Positions 1 to 5,257 of a stretch of 5,257 nt of DNA are shown here, piece by piece. The notes beneath the pieces were generated by a model. The model was not told where the DNA came from and ran no database searches. It worked only from the letters and a program-made list of their open reading frames with translations. Within the stretch, counting starts at the first letter, position 1; each line of letters starts with the position of its first letter. The DNA comes from Candidatus Mediterraneibacter stercorigallinarum. Its GTDB lineage: Bacteria > Bacillota > Clostridia > Lachnospirales > Lachnospiraceae. Made by a program: the position numbers and the translations under genes. The DNA is taken from NCBI GenBank assembly GCA_019116185.1, contig DXCD01000222.1, forward strand, positions 1 through 5,257, given 5' to 3'.

Positions 1-28
1 AATTTGTGATTTCTTTTCAAAAAATACA

Positions 29-37
29 TGGTATAAT
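29..37 (+). promoter_or_regulatory. Extended -10 promoter for the HelD-like gene
   Basis: TGGTATAAT is a perfect TATAAT box (32-37) preceded by the TGn extension (29-31), the sigma-A extended -10 form. No good -35 lies at 16-18 nt spacing: the sequence there is T-rich and matches only about two of six consensus positions, and TTGTGA at 4-9 is too far away. Extended -10 promoters can work without a -35. Transcription would be expected to start near 44, which places the ATG at 45 at the very 5' end of the message and supports the downstream ATG at 81 as the true start. Confidence 0.6.
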
Positions 38-67
38 ATTAACTATGTCAATTTTAGAGAGCAGACT

Positions 68-73
68 GGAGAG
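68..73 (+). promoter_or_regulatory. Ribosome binding site that sets the HelD-like start at 81
   Basis: GGAGAG ends 7 nt before the ATG at 81. The two alternative in-frame starts, GTG at 6 and ATG at 45, have no Shine-Dalgarno sequence, and the first lies upstream of the promoter's -10 box. This site is the main reason for choosing 81. Confidence 0.6.
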
Positions 74-80
74 AAGAGAT

Positions 81-2141
81 ATGACAGAAAACAGCAGATG
101 CTTTGACGGGACTCTTTTTCTTGAAGATATAGAGAGCAAACTGAAACAGAGACTGGACCAGATTAACAGGGAACTGGATGAGGGACAGAAAGAGATTGAA
201 AACATGCACGAGTATTACTGGGAAAATTATACGGAGATGGACCAGTACGGGTATGAGGATTATGACAATCAGCAGGCACTCCTTCATCAGGTTAATTCAA
301 ACCAGGAAAAGGCCAAATTAAAACATCGGTTTGAGAAGATGCTGGATTCTCCGTTCTTTGGCAGAGTGGACTTCCGGTTTGAAGGAGAGGAAGAGGCAGA
401 GCCGTTCTACATTGGTATCGGGAATTTCGCGGAGAGGGCGGGCATGACGCCGCTGGTCTATGACTGGCGCGCCCCTGTAAGCGGATTATTCTATGATTAT
501 GATAAAGGACCAGCGTCCTATGAAGCGCCGTCCGGGCAGATCAGCGGTGAGATTGCTGCAAAATGGCAGTATAAGATCAGAAACGGAAGGATGGTCTACG
601 GGTTTGAGAGCGATGTAAAGATTGACGATGAAATCTTAAAGCAGGAGCTCGGGAACAGTGGCGACGCCCAGCTGAAGAGTATTGTGCGCACGATCCAGAA
701 GGAGCAGAATGAGATCATCCGGAACACGAAGGACCGGATCCTGGTCATCCAGGGCGCGGCGGGGAGCGGGAAGACATCGATCGCCCTTCACAGGATCGCG
801 TACCTTCTGTACCATGACAGGAAAAACCTGCGTTCATCTAATATCCTGATCTTGTCGCCGAACAGTGTTTTTGCGGATTATATTTCACATATTCTACCCG
901 AGCTGGGAGAGGAAAATATACGCGAGATGAGTTTTGACCTTTTTGCATACAGAGAGCTGAAAGATACGGCTGCTGACTGTGAGGACCGGTATGACCATCT
1001 GGAGCGGATGATGCGGTTCCCGGATCCGAAGGCAGATGAGAGGTTCCACTGGAAGCAGTCTGCGGAGTTCGTGGGAGAGGTGGAAGGATTCCTGGCGGTA
1101 GAAGAGGACAGCCTGATGGATTTCAGGGACATTGAGTTCCGTGGCATGCGGCTGTCAGAAGAAGAATTGATCCATCTGTTCTATGATAAATTTTATGACA
1201 CGCCGATCCTGAAGCGGATGGATGCGGTGATGGAGTATTTTGTTGATTCTTATGAAACGCTGAGGGGACGGGATATCGAAGAAGAGGACAGGGAGCTCCT
1301 TCAGAAAAAGTTTGACAGAATGTATGTGACAAAAGACATTTATTCCCTTTATAACCGGCTGATGGAATTCTGCGGACAGGAGGAGCTGTCAGACACGCCG
1401 TTTGAGAGAAGGAAGCTCCCTTATGAAGATGTATTTCCGATGCTGTATCTGAAGTACAGGCTGACAGGGGAGAGCGTGCACAAGAATATCAAGCATCTTG
1501 TGATCGATGAGATGCAGGATTATTCTTACCTTCAGTATGTGATCCTCCAGAGGCTGTTTAATTGTCGGATGACCATACTGGGTGACCGGGCGCAGACGCT
1601 GGATAAGGAACAGCAGGATGTGCTGAGATTCCTTCCGAAAATATTCGGGAAGGGCATCCGCACGGTGATTATGAATAAGAGTTATCGAAATACATGGGAA
1701 ATCGCGACCTATGCGGGAAAGATCAGCGGGATCACGGATATCGAACTGTTGGAACGCCACGGAAAGGAAGTGGAGGAAAAGGCATTTGATTCGGAAGATG
1801 AAATGCTCTCAGCGATCGAGAAGAATCTGAATCTGGGCGCAGACGGTTTTGAGACTGCCGCGGTCATAACAATGACAGAGGAAGAAGCGTTTGATATTTA
1901 CAGGCTTCTGCAGAACCGTGGGATCGATGTTTCTTATGTTGACAGGGACAGCTCGGCATTTCGGAAAGGATTGACAGTGACAACCTTTTATCTTGCGAAA
2001 GGACTGGAATTTGATCAGGTATTTGCAGTAAGGGGAAAGGCAGATAATCCGCTGGCAGGACAGGCAGAATACATCTGTGCCACCAGGGCGCTGCACGAGC
2101 TGTATGTGTATCAGACAGGCAGCACTGCTGATACAAAATGA
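81..2141 (+). CDS. helD: HelD-type RNA polymerase recycling ATPase (UvrD/Rep-like superfamily 1)
   Basis: This is a 686-residue cytosolic ATPase of the HelD family, which binds RNA polymerase, inserts arms into its channels and uses ATP to release stalled or nucleic-acid-bound enzyme. Residues 10-85 look like the N-terminal helical hairpin that enters the secondary channel, with an acidic and aromatic turn at about 43-62 (YYWENY, DQYGYEDYD). Residues near 120-175 carry the HelD signature YDWRAPVS followed by a YEAP.G.I.G segment. The ATPase motifs look intact: Q-motif-like EQNEIIR, Walker A GAAGSGKT (225-232), Walker B DEMQD (476-480), GD..Q (501-505), NKSYRNT (532-538), KGLEFD (640-645) and CATRALH with R669. 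The family fit is strong. It is shorter than the Bacillus subtilis protein (about 770 residues), which I believe is common in clostridial homologues. It has its own promoter and appears to be a single gene. A reading frame extends upstream to 6, but 81 has the ribosome binding site. Confidence 0.93.
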   Translation: MTENSRCFDGTLFLEDIESKLKQRLDQINRELDEGQKEIENMHEYYWENYTEMDQYGYEDYDNQQALLHQVNSNQEKAKLKHRFEKMLDSPFFGRVDFRFEGEEEAEPFYIGIGNFAERAGMTPLVYDWRAPVSGLFYDYDKGPASYEAPSGQISGEIAAKWQYKIRNGRMVYGFESDVKIDDEILKQELGNSGDAQLKSIVRTIQKEQNEIIRNTKDRILVIQGAAGSGKTSIALHRIAYLLYHDRKNLRSSNILILSPNSVFADYISHILPELGEENIREMSFDLFAYRELKDTAADCEDRYDHLERMMRFPDPKADERFHWKQSAEFVGEVEGFLAVEEDSLMDFRDIEFRGMRLSEEELIHLFYDKFYDTPILKRMDAVMEYFVDSYETLRGRDIEEEDRELLQKKFDRMYVTKDIYSLYNRLMEFCGQEELSDTPFERRKLPYEDVFPMLYLKYRLTGESVHKNIKHLVIDEMQDYSYLQYVILQRLFNCRMTILGDRAQTLDKEQQDVLRFLPKIFGKGIRTVIMNKSYRNTWEIATYAGKISGITDIELLERHGKEVEEKAFDSEDEMLSAIEKNLNLGADGFETAAVITMTEEEAFDIYRLLQNRGIDVSYVDRDSSAFRKGLTVTTFYLAKGLEFDQVFAVRGKADNPLAGQAEYICATRALHELYVYQTGSTADTK

Positions 2142-2174
2142 TAAAGTCTTTTTCAATGGAAATGTAAGTATAAA

Positions 2175-2203
2175 TTGCCTCTTCCGGGAAATCTTATTAT
2201 AAA
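2175..2203 (+). promoter_or_regulatory. Sigma-A-like promoter of the oxidoreductase-rlmH unit
   Basis: TTGCCT at 2175-2180 (4 of 6 to TTGACA) and TATAAA at 2198-2203 (5 of 6 to TATAAT) are separated by exactly 17 nt. Transcription would begin near 2210, just upstream of the ribosome binding site at 2213-2218, giving a leader of only about 14 nt. No intrinsic terminator is visible after the HelD-like gene, so readthrough from upstream is also possible. Confidence 0.5.
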
Positions 2204-2220
2204 AAAGAAACCGGGAGGCA
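2176..2220. repeat. Bulged inverted repeat framing the promoter and covering a ribosome binding site
   Basis: The left arm 2176-2187 (TGCCTC-TT-CCGG) pairs with the right arm 2211-2220 (CCGGGAGGCA): ten Watson-Crick pairs with a two-T bulge and a 23-nt A/T-rich loop. The left arm overlaps the -35 box and the right arm contains the GGGAGG ribosome binding site (2213-2218) of the oxidoreductase gene. It has no T-run after either arm, so it is not an intrinsic terminator. It could be an operator or an RNA hairpin that hides the ribosome binding site in readthrough transcripts. Confidence 0.5.
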
Positions 2221-2223
2221 GCT

Positions 2224-3684
2224 ATGGAATCCATATGGAGTAAAACCTGTGATATACGGAAGCGGCAGGCTCTGGACAGGGAGATCGAGGCAGACGCGGC
2301 TGTGATTGGCGGCGGGATGGCGGGGATACTGACCGCTTACCAGCTGGAACGCTCCGGCGTGCGGACGGTCGTTCTGGAGGCGGAACGGATCGGCGGCGGG
2401 CAGACTAAGAACACCACGGCAAAGATCACATCCCAGCACGGAATGTTCTGCCGCGACTTTATTGAAAAGAAAGGGCAGGACGCTGCAAGACAGTATGTCC
2501 GGGCAAATCAGGCGGCAGTGGAAGAATATAAGAGGATTATCCGGGACGAAGGAATCGACTGTGACCTGAAGGAGACTGATGCCTATGTATATTCGCAGGA
2601 TGAAGAGAAATTAAAGGCTGAAGCAGGGGCAGCACTGGAGCTGGGAATCGAAGCGTCTTATGAAGCCTCATGCGAGCAGAAGATCGAGATACCGGTTTCC
2701 TGTGCCGGAGCGGTGAAATTTGCCCGTCAGGCGCAGTTCCACCCGCTGAAATTCATAGCCGCGCTGTCTGAGCATCTGACCATTTACGAAGATACGCCTG
2801 TAAAGGAAGTAGAGGAGCATACCGTCAAGACGGCATGCGGGAGCGTGAAGGCAGGGAAGATTATTTTTGCCACCCATTTCCCGTTTATTAATTTTCCGGG
2901 CATGTATTTCGCGCGGATGCATCAGGAGCGGTCCTATGTACTGGCGCTGGAGAATGCGGGAACGATCAATGGAATCTACATCGGCGACGGGGAAGACGCG
3001 CTCTCATTCCGGCAGTTTGACCGTTATCTTCTTCTTGGCGGAGAGGGACACCGGACAGGCGAGAAGAAAGAGGGCGGGAAGTATGAAGGCGGAAGCTATG
3101 AGAGGCTGCGCGCAGCGGCGCGGGAACTCTATCCCCGGAGCCGGGAGGCTGCCTGCTGGTCCGCCCAGGACTGCGTCACGGCAGACAAGGTGCCCTTCAT
3201 CGGCAGATATGCATCGGACCGCCCGGACTGGTTTGTTGCCACAGGTTTTCAGAAATGGGGTATGAGTTCTTCCATGGTATCCGCTATGCTCTTAAGAGAT
3301 ATGATCTGCGGAACAGAGAATCCCTGTGCAGAAGTGTTTGACCCGTCAAGATTCTCCGCAGAAGAGATTCCGCAGATCATGAAAGACAGCGGGAAAGCAG
3401 TAAAAGGGCTTTCTAAGCGGTTTTTCCATATCCCGGACGAGACAGCAAGTCAGCTGGAGCCGGGGCATGGGGCAGTGGTGGAGACGGAGAACGGCAAGGC
3501 AGGAGTATATAAAACAGAGGATCAGAAAATTTATCAGGTGGATATCGTGTGTCCTCATCTCGGATGCGAGCTGACATGGAATCCGGATGAAAAGACCTGG
3601 GACTGTCCGTGCCATGGATCCCGCTTTGACTACAAAGGGAACCTGATCGAGGGACCTGCACAGGAGGGAATCCATTATGAGTGA
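2224..3684 (+). CDS. FAD-dependent oxidoreductase with C-terminal Rieske [2Fe-2S] domain (YhfW-like)
   Basis: This 486-residue protein joins a DAO-type FAD flavoprotein to a Rieske iron-sulfur domain. Near the N-terminus, AVIGGGMAG (G29, G31, G34) is the dinucleotide-binding loop and E52 in VVLEAE ends the second strand as the expected ribose-binding acid. GGGQTKNTTAKITSQHG (57-73) and VATGFQKWGMSSS (338-350) match conserved segments of DAO/YhfW-type proteins. The Rieske domain covers about 400-486: CPHLGC (443-448) and CPCHGS (461-466) give ligands C443, H445, C461 and H464, with C448 and C463 positioned for the stabilising disulfide. There is no signal peptide or membrane segment, so it is probably cytosolic. 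Substrate and electron partner are unknown. The start is fixed by GGGAGG 5 nt upstream. The stop overlaps the next gene by 8 nt, showing a joint operon. The architecture resembles Bacillus subtilis YhfW, whose function I do not know to be established. Confidence 0.9.
   Translation: MESIWSKTCDIRKRQALDREIEADAAVIGGGMAGILTAYQLERSGVRTVVLEAERIGGGQTKNTTAKITSQHGMFCRDFIEKKGQDAARQYVRANQAAVEEYKRIIRDEGIDCDLKETDAYVYSQDEEKLKAEAGAALELGIEASYEASCEQKIEIPVSCAGAVKFARQAQFHPLKFIAALSEHLTIYEDTPVKEVEEHTVKTACGSVKAGKIIFATHFPFINFPGMYFARMHQERSYVLALENAGTINGIYIGDGEDALSFRQFDRYLLLGGEGHRTGEKKEGGKYEGGSYERLRAAARELYPRSREAACWSAQDCVTADKVPFIGRYASDRPDWFVATGFQKWGMSSSMVSAMLLRDMICGTENPCAEVFDPSRFSAEEIPQIMKDSGKAVKGLSKRFFHIPDETASQLEPGHGAVVETENGKAGVYKTEDQKIYQVDIVCPHLGCELTWNPDEKTWDCPCHGSRFDYKGNLIEGPAQEGIHYE
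3662..3667 (+). promoter_or_regulatory. Ribosome binding site inside the end of the oxidoreductase gene
   Basis: A perfect AGGAGG lies in the last codons of the Rieske flavoprotein gene, 9 nt before the ATG at 3677. Together with the 8-nt gene overlap it indicates translational coupling and supports the 3677 start. Confidence 0.7.
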
Positions 3685-4606
3685 TTACTTTTATGGCTGG
3701 TATTTCCGGTGTCAGGGAAAAGAGGGCAGTATCGCAGTGATCCCGGCAGTGCACATTTCTGCAAAGAGAGAATCCTGTTCCATCCAGATCATCACGGAGT
3801 CGGGAAGCTGGAATAAAGTGTTCCCGATCCGGCAGTTCCGGATCAACAGAGGCAAGGGGATCATGCAGATCGGGGAGAACTTGTTTTCAAGGAAAGGGAT
3901 ACGCCTGAATCTTGAAACAGAGGGGATGCAGATCTGCGGCATCCTGCGGTTCGGGGAATTTGCCGAGCCTGAGTATGACATCATGGGACCATTCCGGTAT
4001 ATACCGCGAATGGAGTGCAGGCATGCAGTATACAGCATGAGACATTCCGTGGACGGAGAAATGAAAGTAAATGGAGAGCCGCTGCGCTTCCAGAATGGAA
4101 AAGGATATATGGAAGGGGACAGCGGGAACTCCTTCCCGGAGAAATATGCATGGACACAGCACTTTCTCGGTGACGGGTCGCTTATGCTTGCAGCGGCGAC
4201 GGTCCCGCTGGGGCGGATATGCTTCACGGGCACTGTGGGAATCTTGCATCAGAAAGGGCGAGAATATCGATTTGCCACTTATCTTGGCGCGTCCGTCCAG
4301 AAAATAGGGAATGGAGAGCTGTTTATCCGACAAGGGAAATACTGCCTGAGAGTCCGTTTCCCCAGGCAGAGCGGAAACGTGCTGCGCGCTCCGCAGAGCG
4401 GCAAAATGACGCGCAGGATCAGAGAAAGCGTATCCTGCCGCGCAGAGTATACACTGCTGTGCGGGGACAGGGTCGTGTTCCGGACAGTGACGGGTAAAGC
4501 GGCATTTGAATACGAGACAAAAGAGGACGAAAATGAAAATATCAGTAATCGCAGTAGGAAAGATAAAAGAGAAATATTTAAAAGACGCTATCACAGAATA
4601 CAGTAA
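3677..4606 (+). CDS. Tocopherol cyclase-like family protein, function unknown
   Basis: This 309-residue protein matches the tocopherol cyclase-like family (Pfam Tocopherol_cycl, calycin/lipocalin-like fold, related to plant VTE1) in several blocks: YFYGWYFR at 4-11, MGPFRYIPRMECRHAVYSMRH (103-123), and GY.E.D.G.SFP..Y.W.Q (143-161), then a FATYLGA segment. In plants the family closes the chromanol ring of tocopherols. Bacterial members outside phototrophs have no known substrate, so a literal cyclase role should not be assumed. Binding or conversion of a hydrophobic small molecule is an inference from the fold. There is no signal peptide. The gene overlaps the flavoprotein gene by 8 nt and has its own AGGAGG. 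Its last 24 codons (residues 286-309) overlap rlmH in another frame and read as a lysine/arginine-rich tail unlike the conserved body. This may reflect a lost stop codon or a small indel near 4515-4535. Confidence 0.82.
   Translation: MSDYFYGWYFRCQGKEGSIAVIPAVHISAKRESCSIQIITESGSWNKVFPIRQFRINRGKGIMQIGENLFSRKGIRLNLETEGMQICGILRFGEFAEPEYDIMGPFRYIPRMECRHAVYSMRHSVDGEMKVNGEPLRFQNGKGYMEGDSGNSFPEKYAWTQHFLGDGSLMLAAATVPLGRICFTGTVGILHQKGREYRFATYLGASVQKIGNGELFIRQGKYCLRVRFPRQSGNVLRAPQSGKMTRRIRESVSCRAEYTLLCGDRVVFRTVTGKAAFEYETKEDENENISNRSRKDKREIFKRRYHRIQ
4523..4526 (+). promoter_or_regulatory. Ribosome binding site that sets the rlmH start
   Basis: GAGG ends 6 nt before the ATG at 4533, within the coding sequence of the upstream gene. 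An in-frame ATG at 4506 would add nine residues (MNTRQKRTK) that do not belong to the RlmH family and has no comparable ribosome binding site. Starting at 4533 gives the family-typical MKISVIAVGKIKEKYL. Confidence 0.65.
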
Positions 4607-5012
4607 GCGGCTGAGCCGTTACTGCAAGCTGGAGATCATCGAGGTGGCGGATGAGAAGACACCGGATCAGGCAAGCGAAGCGGTGGAGGATGCAATACGG
4701 GCAAAAGAAGGAGAGCGCCTCCTGAAACATATCCGGGACGATATGTATGTGATCACCCTGGAGATCGGCGGGAAGATGCTCACATCAGAGGAATTTGCAG
4801 AGAAGATCGAGACGCTGGGCGTGCAGGGGAAAAGCAGCATTGCCTTCGTGATCGGCGGGTCCATCGGCCTGGGGAAAGAAGTGCTGAATCGGTCGGACTT
4901 TGCGCTCAGCTTCTCGAAGATGACATTCCCACATCAGCTGATGCGGGTGGTGCTGCTGGAGCAGGTGTACCGGGGGTACCGGATTGTGAATGGGGAGCCG
5001 TATCACAAGTAA
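4533..5012 (+). CDS. rlmH: 23S rRNA (pseudouridine-1915-N3)-methyltransferase RlmH
   Basis: RlmH is a small SPOUT-class, S-adenosylmethionine-dependent enzyme that acts as a homodimer on assembled 70S ribosomes and methylates N3 of pseudouridine 1915 in helix 69 of 23S rRNA. The 159-residue product has the usual family length. Family hallmarks are the start MKISVIAVGKIKEKYL, the knot segment FVIGGSIGLG (I107-G114 region), SFSKMTFPHQLMRV (T131, F132, H134, Q135, R138), LLEQVYRGYRI, and the invariant C-terminal YHK (157-159). It overlaps the tocopherol cyclase-like gene by 74 nt and is the last gene before a terminator, so it is probably co-transcribed with the two genes upstream. The same gene is called orfX in staphylococci, where its 3' end is the attachment site of SCC elements. 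Confidence 0.96.
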   Translation: MKISVIAVGKIKEKYLKDAITEYSKRLSRYCKLEIIEVADEKTPDQASEAVEDAIRAKEGERLLKHIRDDMYVITLEIGGKMLTSEEFAEKIETLGVQGKSSIAFVIGGSIGLGKEVLNRSDFALSFSKMTFPHQLMRVVLLEQVYRGYRIVNGEPYHK

Positions 5013-5074
5013 GTGCGTTTTTTCATATTTGGGTGTGATATGGTGGGAAGTAATAAGGTATGTAAAGTGTTTGG

Positions 5075-5110
5075 AAAGGGGGTGGACAGAGGCTGTTTTG
5101 CTCCTTTTTT
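5075..5110 (+). terminator. Intrinsic terminator after rlmH
   Basis: AAAGGGG (5075-5081) pairs with CTCCTTT (5101-5107) with one G-T pair. A 2x2 internal mismatch follows, then GGACAG (5084-5089) pairs with CTGTTT (5093-5098), including two G-T pairs, around an AGG loop. Three more T residues (5108-5110) complete a six-T run. The position, 62 nt after the rlmH stop and before a new promoter, fits the end of the three-gene transcript. The wobble pairs and short unpaired T tail make it only moderately strong. Confidence 0.6.
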
Positions 5111-5128
5111 GCATATGTAAGAAAGAAA

Positions 5129-5157
5129 ATGACAGGGAAATAAACGAAGGTTATAAT
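5129..5157 (+). promoter_or_regulatory. Near-consensus sigma-A promoter of the acetyltransferase gene
   Basis: ATGACA at 5129-5134 (5 of 6 to TTGACA) and a perfect TATAAT at 5152-5157 are separated by exactly 17 nt. Transcription should start near 5164, giving a leader of about 43 nt. It lies just after the rlmH terminator, so the acetyltransferase appears to be a separate transcription unit. Confidence 0.68.
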
Positions 5158-5206
5158 GAAGAAAAAGTTGGTCGACAGATTGGAATTTGAGGAGATAGAA
5201 TAGATA

Positions 5207-5257
5207 ATGATATTAGAAACAGAGCGTTTATATTTGAGAGAAATGACCCAAAATGAT
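5207..5257 (+). CDS. GNAT N-acetyltransferase, RimJ/RimL-like (5' fragment)
   Basis: Only the first 17 codons are present (MILETERLYLREMTQND) and the gene continues past the window edge. The pattern of a short strand, ETERL.LR and a following acidic N-D pair is typical of the start of RimJ/RimL-type GNAT acetyltransferases, which move an acetyl group from acetyl-CoA to an amine on a protein, antibiotic or metabolite. The acetyl-CoA-binding motif lies outside the window, so subfamily and substrate cannot be judged. GAGGAG at 5189-5194 is the likely ribosome binding site, at a rather long 12-nt spacing. A good promoter lies at 5129-5157. The call rests on the N-terminal signature alone. Confidence 0.7.
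   Translation, partial: MILETERLYLREMTQND

Noticed and set aside
2142..2223. An intrinsic terminator after the HelD-like gene
   Set aside because: The only good inverted repeat here (2176-2220) has a 23-nt loop and no T-run following either arm on either strand.
3887..4594. A 235-codon open frame on the - strand opposite the tocopherol cyclase-like gene
   Set aside because: The opposite strand encodes a protein with clear family motifs and coupled ribosome binding sites. The - strand product has no recognisable family and an unusual cysteine/histidine/phenylalanine-rich composition typical of an antisense shadow.
2224..4606. A genuine tocopherol or carotenoid biosynthesis cluster
   Set aside because: No prenyltransferase, methyltransferase or quinol-forming genes are present in the window. 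The family name reflects fold similarity to plant enzymes, not a demonstrated reaction.
5024..5042. Hairpin CATAT...ATATG just after rlmH as a terminator
   Set aside because: The stem is five mostly A-T pairs with a 9-nt loop and no T tail. The hairpin at 5075-5110 is a better candidate.
5025..5086. A G-quadruplex in the G-rich tract
   Set aside because: Only three runs of three or more G are present and they are too widely spaced for the canonical four-run pattern.
4990..5190. A 66-codon + strand frame starting inside the end of rlmH
   Set aside because: It overlaps the conserved rlmH C-terminus, has no proper ribosome binding site, and runs through the terminator hairpin and into the promoter of the next gene.
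5156..5203. A 15-codon leader-like frame (MKKKLVDRLEFEEIE) before the acetyltransferase
   Set aside because: Its ATG overlaps the -10 box of the predicted promoter, so it would not be in that transcript. It has no attenuator-like codon run or paired hairpins.

Overview
The window looks like a chromosomal stretch of a Gram-positive anaerobe, most likely a Clostridia member of the Lachnospiraceae type (Blautia/Dorea/Clostridium scindens-like). This is inferred from strong AGGAGG-type ribosome binding sites, sigma-A-like promoters, moderate GC with free use of AGA/AGG/CGG arginine codons, and the protein families present. No marker fixes the genus. All genes read on the + strand.

Layout: (1) 29-2141 holds an extended -10 promoter and a complete HelD-type superfamily 1 ATPase that removes or recycles stalled RNA polymerase. 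(2) 2142-2223 is a short gap containing a sigma-A-like promoter (TTGCCT-17-TATAAA) framed by a bulged inverted repeat whose right arm covers the next ribosome binding site. (3) 2224-5012 is a tightly packed three-gene unit: an FAD-dependent oxidoreductase with a C-terminal Rieske [2Fe-2S] domain (YhfW-like architecture), a tocopherol cyclase-like calycin-type protein, and rlmH, the 23S rRNA pseudouridine-1915 N3-methyltransferase. The first two overlap by 8 nt; the second and third overlap by 74 nt. (4) 5013-5206 is a 194-nt, visibly lower-GC, C-poor spacer with a convincing intrinsic terminator and a near-consensus promoter. (5) From 5207 a GNAT acetyltransferase begins and runs off the window.

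HelD and RlmH are housekeeping proteins of transcription and translation. The least understood part is the redox/lipocalin-like pair between them. A Rieske flavoprotein translationally coupled to a tocopherol cyclase-like protein suggests a shared small, probably hydrophobic, substrate. No substrate can be read from the sequence, and an organism of this type is not expected to make tocopherol. This pair is the best candidate here for an undescribed pathway. I see no CRISPR array, transposase, recombinase, tRNA, rRNA or defence system in the window.
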